64,000 nt of DNA. It comes from Dyadobacter tibetensis Y620-1. GTDB lineage: Bacteria > Bacteroidota > Bacteroidia > Cytophagales > Spirosomataceae. Below are positions 35,208-44,014 of this stretch, one piece after another. The stretch covers positions 62,001 to 126,000 of the forward strand of contig NZ_AZQN01000008.1 in assembly GCF_000566685.1 (NCBI RefSeq), in the 5' to 3' direction. The notes beneath the pieces are model-generated. The model did not search any database. It was not told the origin of the DNA and saw nothing but the letters and a program-made list of their open reading frames with translations. Position 1 is the first letter of the stretch. Each line of letters begins with the position of its first letter. A program made the position numbers and the translations under genes.

Positions 35208-38195
35208 ATGAACCATTCATCTACTAAAATCTTCAGCAAAATGCTGAAAAGGCCACGAACACTTGCCATGCTATTCATAGCATTTCTCTTTTTAGGAAAT
35301 TTAAATCTGCAGGCACAAAGCAGTAATGCCCCTGCGAATACATTTTCACCACTGATAACGAATACCTATTCCAATCTGACCGTTACTTCTTCAACGGTAC
35401 TCGGTTCAGACGAATTTTCTAATAAGAACCGCTTAATAGATGCGAATCTCGAAAACGCCTCGACTTGGGGATATGCCATAGCATCGAGTGCTTGGATTAG
35501 CGTTAAAGACAATAATGCAACGGGTTCCAATGTATATCCTGCAGGAAGCTATGCCGGATTTGTTTTAAGCAATGATGATATTGCCGTTTTTGGGAATAGT
35601 AGCATCAAAACATATTTAAATGGTACCTTGCAGGAGGATAAAGACGCTGCCTCTCTGATATCCCTTGGACTATTGGGGGGAGGTGCCGCAAAACTCGGCT
35701 TTTTTACCAGCAAACCCTTTAATGAAATAAGATATGATGCCTCGGCTGTTGGTATTGGTACAAAAACGGTTTATTATGCTGAAGTTAAAAGATTTGCTAA
35801 AGGACCGGGTTTAAATTGCAACGAACCTACAGCACTTACCAGCCCGGCTCATCCATTGAAAGTAGAAACTAGCCTTTCAACTACCTGTCTGGTATGTTCA
35901 TTTACGAATACGAACGCGGTCATAGATAATGATGCTAATACTGCCGCAACCTTGTCGACGACCGCAGCAGTGGCCGGTTCAGCCTCCCTTACTGTAACCA
36001 ATCCAATCGACAGTTTGCCCCTAAACACCTTTGCTGGCTTCGATATCGAATCGAATTCGCTGCTCTCTCTGGACGTCTTAAGCGGGATACAAATTACCTT
36101 ACTTAATAATGGGGCTGTTGTGCAAACGAGCCCTGCCAATCTAGTATTAGCCGGAGTGAGCAGCCTTTTGGTAACAGACCCCTCCAGACAACGCATAGGT
36201 ATCGTATCAAATACTACTTTTGATGCAGTAAAAATTACCTTCGACCTTCCTCTTAGCGTTAACCTGGGCTCGGTTAAAATTTACGGGTTAGTGGTAGAGA
36301 AACTTTGTGCTGCTACCTTGGCATGTAACAAAACTTATGACTGGGGACCATCCACCTTCCCAACCATTATTAACAGCCAGGCGACAGGTGTCACAGGATT
36401 AGCCTCGGTGGGAGGAACTGTGGCTAATCCTTGGAACGTAATCAATGGAGTAGATAGCGATTTCGCTACCCTGTCTACTACGGTAGGAGTAGGTGGTGCG
36501 GTGACGCTGGCCGTGCTGGATCCACTGAGCACCTATCCCATTGGTACTACCGCAGGTTTTGCCATCGATATCCCTTCCGGCATTCTAAAACTGAACCTTT
36601 TTAATAATCTTTCTTTAAAAACCTATTTGGATGGTGTGCTGCAAGAAACCATTCAAAATTCCCAGCTTCTCGAGCTCTCATTATTGGCCAACCTGACTGG
36701 AGGAAGTCCGAACGAACCTTATAATATTGGATTTGTAGCGCAAAAACCCTTCGACGAACTTCGTATCACGGTTAACTCCCTAGCATCTTTACTCAATTCC
36801 GTCAGGGTATATTCAGCCTTTATTGACACCCGCACCATTCTGGGAGCTGGCGGCCTTGTCTGCCTCAATACCTTACCCGATTTTAATGTTACTTACCCCG
36901 GAATTGCCACTACGGGCAGGGTAAACACCAATGATGTAATAACAGGCACAGTTACCTACGGAATCCCTATGCCCACCATTGGCAATCCGTCAGGAGCGAG
37001 TATTACTATGAATCCAGACGGCTCCTACACTTTTAATGGTACTGCACCCGGTGTCTATAAATATCAGGTTCCCGTTTGCCTTACCGGCCAAACGAGTGAT
37101 TGCGCGACGGAATCACTTAGAATATCGGTTCTGGACAAAGACAATAATACCAACCTACCTGCTGCCAACCCTGATTACGCCTATGCCAAGGGAGCTCCCA
37201 GCAGTCCCTCGTCTATCATGGTTAAAATCGGGACAAACGACGGACCGGGAAATATTGGAGGAACCCTGGCCACCCCTACCATTTCGGTGCAGCCTGTCAA
37301 CGGCACTGCTTCCATAGACGGTAGTGGCAATATGGTTTACACCCCCAATCCAGGATTTTATGGCACTGACATCATAACCTACCAGGTATGTGAAAGTCCA
37401 TCCTTACTCTGTACAACTACAACGGTACAAGTGAGTGTATTAGCTCCCGGAGTCTCTGACATGGTAGCAGCCGCCGATGACTATGTCACCGTGGGCATGA
37501 ACAAGACCCTTACCAGAACTGAGATCACAGGCGTATTAAGCAATGACAACGGCCCAACCGGTGAGACCTTAACAGTGGTTCCTCAAAATACAAACATTCC
37601 TGGAGTAGGCACGCTCAACCTATTGGCGAATGGCAGCTATACCTTTACGCCAGAGCCTGGTTATTTCGGTCCGGCGAACTTTACCTACCAGACCTGTGCG
37701 ACTGGATCTGACTGTTCCAGTGCCACCTTATATATTTTGGTGCAGGCCCTGCCAGATCTGACTCCCGCTCAGTTATTTTCCGGATCTCAGCTCAAGATCA
37801 ACAATTTGAACACGTTACAATATGTTGTAGCCATTAGCAATGTTGGAAATGCATCGACAGGATCGACCATTACCTTCACCGTCAGTAAGTTTCCGAGTGG
37901 ATCCGGCATTACTCTGACCCCCGCTCTTCTTACAAGCTACACGATATACGGTACGTCCTATGCTTTAGATAACAGCGATTTTAATATAGTAGATATGGGT
38001 ACAGAATATGTTATCACCTCCAAAACACCTACTGTGAAGATACCAGCTCAAGAGGTAAAATATGTAGGCTTCCTTATAGGCCGAATTGGTGGGACTGCAG
38101 AAACTTTGATGAATACTGTCAACATTCCCGATGGCTCAGGTGGTGAATCCTCCATTGTGAATAACGTGATAATCAATCCTGTCACCAAACTCTAA
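35208..38195 (+). CDS. Large secreted surface protein with three repeats and Ig/cadherin-like domains
   Basis: 995 aa, signal peptide about 1-36 (ending LQAQ). Residues about 50-195, 205-365 and 380-545 are three diverged copies of one domain: each has a hydrophobic 'AGF' strand, a segment like SLKTYLDGVLQET, then a 'KPFDEIR' or 'FDAVKI' and a closing strand. About 550-800 holds tandem Ig/cadherin-like domains (TMNPDGSYTFNGTAPG, PNPGFYGTDIITYQVC, PEPGYFGPANFTYQTC), then a C-terminal region (about 810-995) of CARDB/DUF11 type. The end NPVTKL lacks a T9SS sorting domain, unlike the next protein. Likely an adhesin or matrix protein. It is 19 bases from the next gene, so co-transcribed. Confidence 0.75.
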   Translation: MNHSSTKIFSKMLKRPRTLAMLFIAFLFLGNLNLQAQSSNAPANTFSPLITNTYSNLTVTSSTVLGSDEFSNKNRLIDANLENASTWGYAIASSAWISVKDNNATGSNVYPAGSYAGFVLSNDDIAVFGNSSIKTYLNGTLQEDKDAASLISLGLLGGGAAKLGFFTSKPFNEIRYDASAVGIGTKTVYYAEVKRFAKGPGLNCNEPTALTSPAHPLKVETSLSTTCLVCSFTNTNAVIDNDANTAATLSTTAAVAGSASLTVTNPIDSLPLNTFAGFDIESNSLLSLDVLSGIQITLLNNGAVVQTSPANLVLAGVSSLLVTDPSRQRIGIVSNTTFDAVKITFDLPLSVNLGSVKIYGLVVEKLCAATLACNKTYDWGPSTFPTIINSQATGVTGLASVGGTVANPWNVINGVDSDFATLSTTVGVGGAVTLAVLDPLSTYPIGTTAGFAIDIPSGILKLNLFNNLSLKTYLDGVLQETIQNSQLLELSLLANLTGGSPNEPYNIGFVAQKPFDELRITVNSLASLLNSVRVYSAFIDTRTILGAGGLVCLNTLPDFNVTYPGIATTGRVNTNDVITGTVTYGIPMPTIGNPSGASITMNPDGSYTFNGTAPGVYKYQVPVCLTGQTSDCATESLRISVLDKDNNTNLPAANPDYAYAKGAPSSPSSIMVKIGTNDGPGNIGGTLATPTISVQPVNGTASIDGSGNMVYTPNPGFYGTDIITYQVCESPSLLCTTTTVQVSVLAPGVSDMVAAADDYVTVGMNKTLTRTEITGVLSNDNGPTGETLTVVPQNTNIPGVGTLNLLANGSYTFTPEPGYFGPANFTYQTCATGSDCSSATLYILVQALPDLTPAQLFSGSQLKINNLNTLQYVVAISNVGNASTGSTITFTVSKFPSGSGITLTPALLTSYTIYGTSYALDNSDFNIVDMGTEYVITSKTPTVKIPAQEVKYVGFLIGRIGGTAETLMNTVNIPDGSGGESSIVNNVIINPVTKL

Positions 38196-38214
38196 TCTCA
38201 AAACCACGCATATC

Positions 38215-39237
38215 ATGAAAAAAGCACTTATATTTTCCTTAATGCTGGCAGGTTTCACCCCCTGTCTGGCTCAGTCCGTAGATTTGGAACTTGCTTCCAT
38301 CTCCACTACACCGACAAGCATCCCGGCTGGTAGCCAGGGTATCATCGATTTGAACTTCAAACAGAATGGACCTGACGCATTGCCCGCCAATGCAGCTAGA
38401 ATATCCGTATCTATCAATACCAATGTTGTCCGATATACCAGCCCCCTTTCCATAACCGATAATTGCGGAAACTTATGGAGTATTACGAATGACACAGATT
38501 CGGCCTCAGGACAGATTCTGATCAGTAACAGTGCCCCTATTCCAAATGCCTCCAACTGCATCCTTACCATACCGGTAGAAGGGGTTGTAGAGGAGCAAGC
38601 TGTTGTCACCGTTGCTTCTACCATATTATCCCCAAGTGTCTCGGATAGGGATGGTACCAACCAAGGAACTTTTAAGAATTTCCAGGTAGGAACCCCCCTT
38701 CCGGTAAGGTTAGCATCCTTTGAGGTGCGAAGGGAAGGTAGTACAGCGCTATTGAATTGGGCCACCACAGAAGAGTCCAATAGTTCTTATTTTGAAGTTC
38801 AACATAGTGCAGATGCCAAAACCTGGAGCAAGCTGGGACAAGTAAACAGCAAAGGAGAAGGTGTTATGGCAAGAAATTACAGTTTCAACCATCCAAATAC
38901 AGTAGACGGAGAAAACTTCTACAGGTTAAAAATGGTGGACCGTGATGCCACTTTCGCCTTCAGTCGTATACGCAATATTAAGTTCGAAAAAGATGCTACG
39001 CGTATTACACTCTCCCCAAATCCGGCATCTGAACTTCTGAAAGTAGACACCCCGGACTGGAGTCTGGTGAAGTCTCTGCAGATAGTGGATTTCAACGGCC
39101 GATCTATATACCGCACTAGCACCCCACCTAGTGAAAACCAGGTCTCCGTGAAAAATCTGTCTACGGGAATGTACCTGCTCCGGATTACCCATAACGATGG
39201 GCAAACTTCCGTCCATAAATTTATGGTCAATCGATAA
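38215..39237 (+). CDS. T9SS-sorted surface protein with DUF11-like and fibronectin-like regions
   Basis: 340 aa with a signal peptide (1-20). The N-terminal part (about 22-160) resembles a DUF11-type adhesion repeat. Residues about 160-260 (PVRLASFEVRREGS, WATTEESNSSYFEVQHS, NFYRLKMVD) are the fibronectin-like module usually found before the sorting domain. The last 75 residues are a type A T9SS sorting domain (LSPNPASELLKVDT ... LSTGMYLLRI, ending KFMVNR). Second gene of the pair with the 995-aa protein, possibly displaying it on the cell surface. Confidence 0.8.
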   Translation: MKKALIFSLMLAGFTPCLAQSVDLELASISTTPTSIPAGSQGIIDLNFKQNGPDALPANAARISVSINTNVVRYTSPLSITDNCGNLWSITNDTDSASGQILISNSAPIPNASNCILTIPVEGVVEEQAVVTVASTILSPSVSDRDGTNQGTFKNFQVGTPLPVRLASFEVRREGSTALLNWATTEESNSSYFEVQHSADAKTWSKLGQVNSKGEGVMARNYSFNHPNTVDGENFYRLKMVDRDATFAFSRIRNIKFEKDATRITLSPNPASELLKVDTPDWSLVKSLQIVDFNGRSIYRTSTPPSENQVSVKNLSTGMYLLRITHNDGQTSVHKFMVNR

Positions 39238-39253
39238 TACACTTCCATTTTTC

Positions 39254-39288
39254 AAAAAGGCTCTGAATCGTTGATTCAGAGCCTTTTT
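39254..39288. terminator. Strong bidirectional terminator after the surface-protein pair
   Basis: AAAAAGGCTCTGAATC and GATTCAGAGCCTTTTT pair over 16 bp with a GTT loop, with T-runs on both strands. It ends the plus-strand pair and the minus-strand quinone oxidoreductase gene. The core GGCTCTGAA is shared with the terminator at 18498-18535. Confidence 0.92.
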
Positions 39289-39320
39289 ACTTTTTTCCTG
39301 ATAACCAATTTTCAATCAGA

Positions 39321-40310
39321 TTAATGGCTAAAGCCTGGAATTGTCAGTATTACCTTACCGATATGCTGACTTTCCTCTAGAATCTGATGGGCTTCTTGGG
39401 CTGCTGACAGGGGTAAATCCTGAAAAATGATAGGCTTAAACTTTCCCGAAATCAATAAAGGCCAGACGTTGGCAATTATTTCCTGGGTTAGCTGAGTTTT
39501 AAAGATATTGGAGCGGTTCCTTAAAGTACTTCCGCTGATATGTAGCCTTCTTCTCATAACAAGCCCAAAGTCGATCTCAGCCTTGCTACCCTGCATGGTA
39601 TTAATAAAAATTAAACGGCCTTCTTCATTTAGCAGGGACAAATTTTTAGAAATATAGTCTCCTCCCACCATGTCTAGAATTACATCGATCTCCTCTTTAC
39701 CAAGTTCGGATACAAAGTCTTGTTTCTTATAATCTAGACAGCGAATAGCACCTAAATCTTCGCAGGCAGCACATTTTACGGGATTTCCTGCTGTGGCGTA
39801 CACTTTTGCACCGAGGGCAGTTGCGAGCTGAATGGCAGTTATCCCGATACCACTGCTCCCTCCATGAACCAACAGACCTTCTCCCGCCTTCAGTCTACCT
39901 CTCTGAAAGACATTATGCCAGACCGTAAAAACGGTCTCTGGCAAAGAGGCCGCTTCGATATAAGACCATCCCTGGGGTATCTCCAGACAATGGCCCGCCT
40001 CTGCCAGCACATGAGTAGCATAGCCTCCTCCAACAACAAGGGCACAAACCTTCTTATCTGAAAGTTGTGGATCCACATCTGCGCCTAGGGCTTCAATTAT
40101 ACCAGCGACTTCCAATCCGGGAATATCCTGAGGAGCCCAAGCCGGAGGGGGATAATTACCCTTACGCTGATAAATATCGGGACGATTTACACCTGCTGCC
40201 GCTACCCGAATTCTGACCTGCCCGGGGCCGGGTTCCGGAATTCCCCTGGTTTCTAATCTGAAGGACTTCCTACTGCCATCCCCTACTAGGGCCATTGCCT
40301 GCATACTCAT
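39321..40310 (-). CDS. Zinc-independent quinone oxidoreductase (QOR/PIG3-like, MDR family)
   Basis: 329 aa. N-terminal GroES-like domain (PGPGQVRIRVAAAGVNRPDIYQRKG), then a Rossmann NADPH domain with VHGGSSGIGITAIQLATALGA. The PDIYQRKG and LPETVFTVWHNVFQRG blocks are typical of the NADPH:quinone oxidoreductase/PIG3 group, and the zinc-ligand cysteines of alcohol dehydrogenases are absent. It reduces quinones or related electrophiles. The YccF gene ends 33 bases upstream in the same direction; a two-gene unit is likely. Confidence 0.9.
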   Translation of the reverse strand: MSMQAMALVGDGSRKSFRLETRGIPEPGPGQVRIRVAAAGVNRPDIYQRKGNYPPPAWAPQDIPGLEVAGIIEALGADVDPQLSDKKVCALVVGGGYATHVLAEAGHCLEIPQGWSYIEAASLPETVFTVWHNVFQRGRLKAGEGLLVHGGSSGIGITAIQLATALGAKVYATAGNPVKCAACEDLGAIRCLDYKKQDFVSELGKEEIDVILDMVGGDYISKNLSLLNEEGRLIFINTMQGSKAEIDFGLVMRRRLHISGSTLRNRSNIFKTQLTQEIIANVWPLLISGKFKPIIFQDLPLSAAQEAHQILEESQHIGKVILTIPGFSH

Positions 40311-40343
40311 TTCCGATGTTTATATTTGGTTTATGGAACATGA

Positions 40344-40712
40344 TCAGTAAAACTCTTTGCCAAAAGGAGCAAAAGAAAGACGCATTAATTTAAAATGCTG
40401 CTGGGCGAAGGGCAGGCCGATAATGGTAATTGCCAAAAGAATACCGAAAAAAAGATGTGTGAGAGCGATCCAAAAGCCGGCGACCACGATCCAAATGATG
40501 TTGAAGACCAAAGAAAGGCAGCCACTCGCCTGAGGTGCCTCCCGGACTTGCTGGCCAAATGGAAGCAAGGTAAAAAGACCAATTTTAAAACATTGCAGCC
40601 CAAACGGAATGCCTACGATGGTAAGGCATAACAAAAGACCTCCGATCATATATTCCACAAAAACGGCGAATCCGCCGAAAATCAACCAAATGATATTGCC
40701 AATTAAATTCAT
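40344..40712 (-). CDS. YccF-domain inner membrane protein
   Basis: 122 aa with two copies of the YccF repeat: NIIWLIFGG ... LTIVGIPFGLQCFKI ... LPFGQQV in the first half, NIIWIVVAGFW ... ITIIGLPFAQQHFKLMRLSFAPFG in the second. About four membrane helices. The function of this family is not established. First gene of the unit with the quinone oxidoreductase. Confidence 0.92.
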   Translation of the reverse strand: MNLIGNIIWLIFGGFAVFVEYMIGGLLLCLTIVGIPFGLQCFKIGLFTLLPFGQQVREAPQASGCLSLVFNIIWIVVAGFWIALTHLFFGILLAITIIGLPFAQQHFKLMRLSFAPFGKEFY

Positions 40713-40803
40713 ATTGCTAAAAAATTAAGATTAAAATCCTTAAGACTATTTCAAAGTAATTTTTTCGTAAAAATGGAACACAAACACCCCTTCAGGATCC
40801 CCA

Positions 40804-41430
40804 TTATGAGGGTAATTCCAGTTTAAGTTTGGTATAGAAATCTGCCTCAGTGAGTTCTGCCACCTCACCTGGCTTTAAGTTACCCAAGGTTAGATCCTCG
40901 ATTGCCACTCTGATAAGTCTTCTGCAAGGATGCCCTGCTGCACGTACCATCTTTCGGATCTGTCTGAATTTCCCTTCTGCATTGGAAATCAGTAGCCAGG
41001 TATAAGGCCCATAGTGTTTTACCGGCTCAAACTGCGCATATAAACTTTCTGGATGCTCTACCCGGCTTACCTCGCAGGGAAGCGTTTTGTAATAGGTAGG
41101 GCCTTCTACCAGAATATCTATCCCCGTACTTAAGATGGCAATGGTCTGTTCAGTAACTTCACCTTTCACTTGCACCATATACTTTCTTTGGTGACTTACC
41201 GGTCCGTTAAATAGCAAACGGGTAATCCGCTGATCGGTAGTCAGGAGAAGTAATCCTTCAGAGTCGTTATCCAGGCGCCCTATGGCATGCGTTCCTTCTG
41301 GAAATTCAAAGGATAAGGTACCTAATAAATTTACCGTATCGTTGCTCTTAAATTGCGAGACCATATTTTGCGGTTTATTCAATACGAAATATCGAAATGG
41401 GCCTATATTCTTTTTTCTTTCTTCTGACAT
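40804..41430 (-). CDS. RluE-type 23S rRNA pseudouridine synthase
   Basis: 208 aa, no S4 domain, as in RluE. The catalytic aspartate is Asp54 in GRLDNDSEGLLLLT. The later motif is GKFRQIRKMVRAAGHPCRRLIRVAI. It isomerises a uridine in an rRNA; RluE acts on U2457 of 23S rRNA in E. coli, and I infer but cannot prove the same site. Single minus-strand gene. Confidence 0.88.
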   Translation of the reverse strand: MSEERKKNIGPFRYFVLNKPQNMVSQFKSNDTVNLLGTLSFEFPEGTHAIGRLDNDSEGLLLLTTDQRITRLLFNGPVSHQRKYMVQVKGEVTEQTIAILSTGIDILVEGPTYYKTLPCEVSRVEHPESLYAQFEPVKHYGPYTWLLISNAEGKFRQIRKMVRAAGHPCRRLIRVAIEDLTLGNLKPGEVAELTEADFYTKLKLELPS

Positions 41431-41477
41431 ACGGAAATATAGTGCAAATAAACCAATCTCGGCGGGCTTTGGAAAAT

Positions 41478-42545
41478 TTACTCTTTTATATGGTCCATCT
41501 TATAATGTTGTGACAAAAGGTCATCTCCAAAATCATTTTCCAAATCGCGGACCACGGTATGTATATGATTTGCATCGTTTTGGGTATTATCAAACTCAAT
41601 CAAAAAACCCGGCCCGTGAATCCTATAATAATGCCCTTTATCACTACCCATCAGGGGTTGCTGGTCGCCCATCCAAGCAAAATAGATATTTGCCAAGCCC
41701 TGCGCTTCTAGCTTATTCCATTGCTGGTTGGCCAAGGTGATATGATAGCGATTGAGATATTCCTTGATCAGGGTAGTCAAAATTTTACGCTGTGCAGGGG
41801 CAAGCGCCTGATAGGAGACTCCTTCGAACCTAGCCAGAGAGGCTTTCCTACCATTGCCTGTTAGGATGTCGTAAGGCGATTTGACAGACAAAATCGCTTG
41901 TTTAAGTTGAGCGGGTTTGAGGCTATGAAGCAGTTCAAAAGCAAGAGATTGCTCATCGGCCAGTACTACCCTGTTTTTCTGTGGCATTTGCGCCAGCACT
42001 TTCCCCGGATTACTTCCCATAAAACCCGGCGTAAAGGCTATTTCCTGTCCTATAATGGTAAAATGTACAGACAGATGGTGTCCTTCGACTCTCCAGGCCC
42101 ATGGGTTAGCTCCAGGCTCGCCAAATATCATAAAAGAATAATTTTCCGGATCCCGGCGAAGGTCATTCGGCGGGCGATTTTCGACAATCCGTAGTACATT
42201 TTCAAGATCTATAATTTCCTTTGTTTTCCTATATCCTTCTGAACTTAACAGGGATTGAACCATGGCCAATGCCTTTTCTCTTTGCACTCTGTTCATCTGT
42301 TTAAGCGCTAACCCCTTTCGCTCTCTGGGCACAAAGTGCCAGTCAAAACGCAAAGGGCTTTCAAAGTCGACTATAGCGATCTCACGTTGCTCAGAATTCA
42401 AGGTTTTGACAAAGGCATCCGCCGAAATGCGTAAGGAGGTAACCAGTGAAGATTGATGCTGACTTACCTGGCCAAATGCGGCTGAAACAGTACACATGAA
42501 TCCGGCAGTGGAAACAAAAAGAGCCTTAAAGCAGAAAATCTTCAT
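41478..42545 (-). CDS. Exported DUF3500 protein
   Basis: 355 aa with a signal peptide (about 1-25, SAAFGQ). Blocks SPLRFDWHFVPRERKGLAL, YSFMIFGEPGANPWAWRVEGHHLSVHFTI and PGFMGSNPGKV match the DUF3500 family, whose function is not known. The conserved EGHH/HLSVHF residues could bind metal. Single gene. Confidence 0.85.
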   Translation of the reverse strand: MKIFCFKALFVSTAGFMCTVSAAFGQVSQHQSSLVTSLRISADAFVKTLNSEQREIAIVDFESPLRFDWHFVPRERKGLALKQMNRVQREKALAMVQSLLSSEGYRKTKEIIDLENVLRIVENRPPNDLRRDPENYSFMIFGEPGANPWAWRVEGHHLSVHFTIIGQEIAFTPGFMGSNPGKVLAQMPQKNRVVLADEQSLAFELLHSLKPAQLKQAILSVKSPYDILTGNGRKASLARFEGVSYQALAPAQRKILTTLIKEYLNRYHITLANQQWNKLEAQGLANIYFAWMGDQQPLMGSDKGHYYRIHGPGFLIEFDNTQNDANHIHTVVRDLENDFGDDLLSQHYKMDHIKE

Positions 42546-42736
42546 GATTTATTACTTCTATATATTTGACATTCAATATAAAAAGCATCCTGGAAAGATT
42601 CTTACCGCTATGGCACGCAATTTTATTTACTTCCGAGAACAGCTTGTGTTTACCATGGGGCAGACCCCGGGATCGTATAAGGTACCTTGAATGATCCTAA
42701 ATAAGCATTTACAGATTACCGAAAGGATGTGATGAC

Positions 42737-42744
42737 TATATTTG
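42737..42744 (+). promoter_or_regulatory. Candidate -7 box of the CDGSH gene
   Basis: TATATTTG matches TAnnTTTG, 17 bases before the ATG at 42762, which would give a very short leader. The -33 element is weak. Confidence 0.4.
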
Positions 42745-42761
42745 CAACTTAAATTTTAGAT

Positions 42762-42986
42762 ATGTCAAAAGTAAAATTAACCGTAAATAACAACGGATCG
42801 CTTAAAGTAGATGGCGATTTCGAGATAGTAGACCCAAAGGGCAATGCCTATAACCTTCAAGGTCGTACTGTAGTATCCATTTGTCGTTGTGGCCTCTCGG
42901 CTAACAAGCCATTTTGTGACGGCTCACACAAAGGTCATTTCGAACATGATGCAATCGCATTCGATTTACCTCCCAAAAAAGTATAA
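42762..42986 (+). CDS. CDGSH-type iron-sulfur protein
   Basis: 74 aa. The metal motif is CRCGLSANKPFCDGSH with ligands Cys41, Cys43, Cys52 and His56, the 3Cys-1His [2Fe-2S] site of the mitoNEET type. The rest is a small beta sandwich. Cytoplasmic redox or Fe-S transfer role. Small but diagnostic; single gene. Confidence 0.93.
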   Translation: MSKVKLTVNNNGSLKVDGDFEIVDPKGNAYNLQGRTVVSICRCGLSANKPFCDGSHKGHFEHDAIAFDLPPKKV

Positions 42987-43120
42987 TTAAATGGGTGATG
43001 AGGTCCGTATGCTCGCCAGGTTTTTATTGAGAAATAGCCTCACGAACATACGGACCAATGATCTGTAATGGCATCCTCGTCGTATGTAACACTTTGCGCC
43101 ATCCACATATCTTCTTTTCT

Positions 43121-44014
43121 GTGAAATCTATTAATCCCTATTTACCAGTTCTAAAATCCTTTTCTCTTCTTTTTATTCTATTCGGTCTGTCCGCCTGTTC
43201 GCTTCTCACTACCAAGCGGTCCAGAAATATTCAGTATATGGAATCTCTGAGTCTGGACATTTACAAAAAACGATTTAATAAAAAATCAGAGCCGGTATGG
43301 TTGTTTATTCATGGCGGGAACTGGAATTCAGGAAATAAGAATCAGTACAACCTGATGGGGCGCAATATGGCAGCCAAAGGAATGGTAGCCGTTATCATCG
43401 ACTATACCCTGAGCCCCGAGGCGAATTATAAGCAAATGGCCTTTGAGTCGGCGAAATCAGTGGCATGGGTGAAAAATAATATCAAGAAATATGGGGGAGA
43501 CCCCGACAGAATATTTGTTTCCGGACACTCTGCTGGCGGCCATCTGGCCTCCTTGATTTCCACTGACAACGGCTACTTCGATTCGCTGGGTATGCCGAAT
43601 CCCATCAAAGGAACGATCCTTATAGATGCAGCGGGACTGAATATGTATGGGTATCTCCAGAAAGAAAAGCCCGGTAAAGGGGATAGTTACGCCCACACAT
43701 TTGGCCTGCAGGAAACCGTATGGAAGGATGCGTCTCCTCTGTTTCACTTAAATAGAAGCACCCCTCCGATGATGCTCCTTATAGGCGAAGAAACCTACCC
43801 TTCCATCGTTGCCAGTACCGAAGACTTTAAGGTTGGATTGAAAAAATTCGCTCCCGAGACGCCTATTATTGTTCAACGCAACAAGAAACACATTCCTATG
43901 GTTTTGCAGTTTTTCAATCCCTTCAACAAGCAAATTCGGAGAATTGGTAATTTTATTGATAATACAGAAGGCAGGTCAATATCCTCTTCATCCTCAACGA
44001 TCGAAGCCAAATAG
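43121..44014 (+). CDS. Alpha/beta hydrolase lipoprotein (esterase/formamidase-like)
   Basis: 297 aa from the GTG at 43121, which gives a lipoprotein signal of 26 residues: KSINPYLPVLKS, a hydrophobic core, then the lipobox GLSAC. The in-frame ATG at 43058 adds 21 residues without signal character. Motifs are FIHGGNWNSGN (oxyanion), SGHSAGGHLA (nucleophile) and the acidic/His residues later (NKKHIPMV). It resembles carboxylesterase/kynurenine-formamidase-like enzymes. Its last 21 bases overlap the convergent FAD oxidoreductase gene. Confidence 0.8.
   Translation: MKSINPYLPVLKSFSLLFILFGLSACSLLTTKRSRNIQYMESLSLDIYKKRFNKKSEPVWLFIHGGNWNSGNKNQYNLMGRNMAAKGMVAVIIDYTLSPEANYKQMAFESAKSVAWVKNNIKKYGGDPDRIFVSGHSAGGHLASLISTDNGYFDSLGMPNPIKGTILIDAAGLNMYGYLQKEKPGKGDSYAHTFGLQETVWKDASPLFHLNRSTPPMMLLIGEETYPSIVASTEDFKVGLKKFAPETPIIVQRNKKHIPMVLQFFNPFNKQIRRIGNFIDNTEGRSISSSSSTIEAK

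Noticed and set aside
43058-43120. ATG start of the esterase lipoprotein at 43058
   Set aside because: The added 21 residues have no signal character, while the GTG at 43121 gives a normal lipoprotein signal ending in LSAC.
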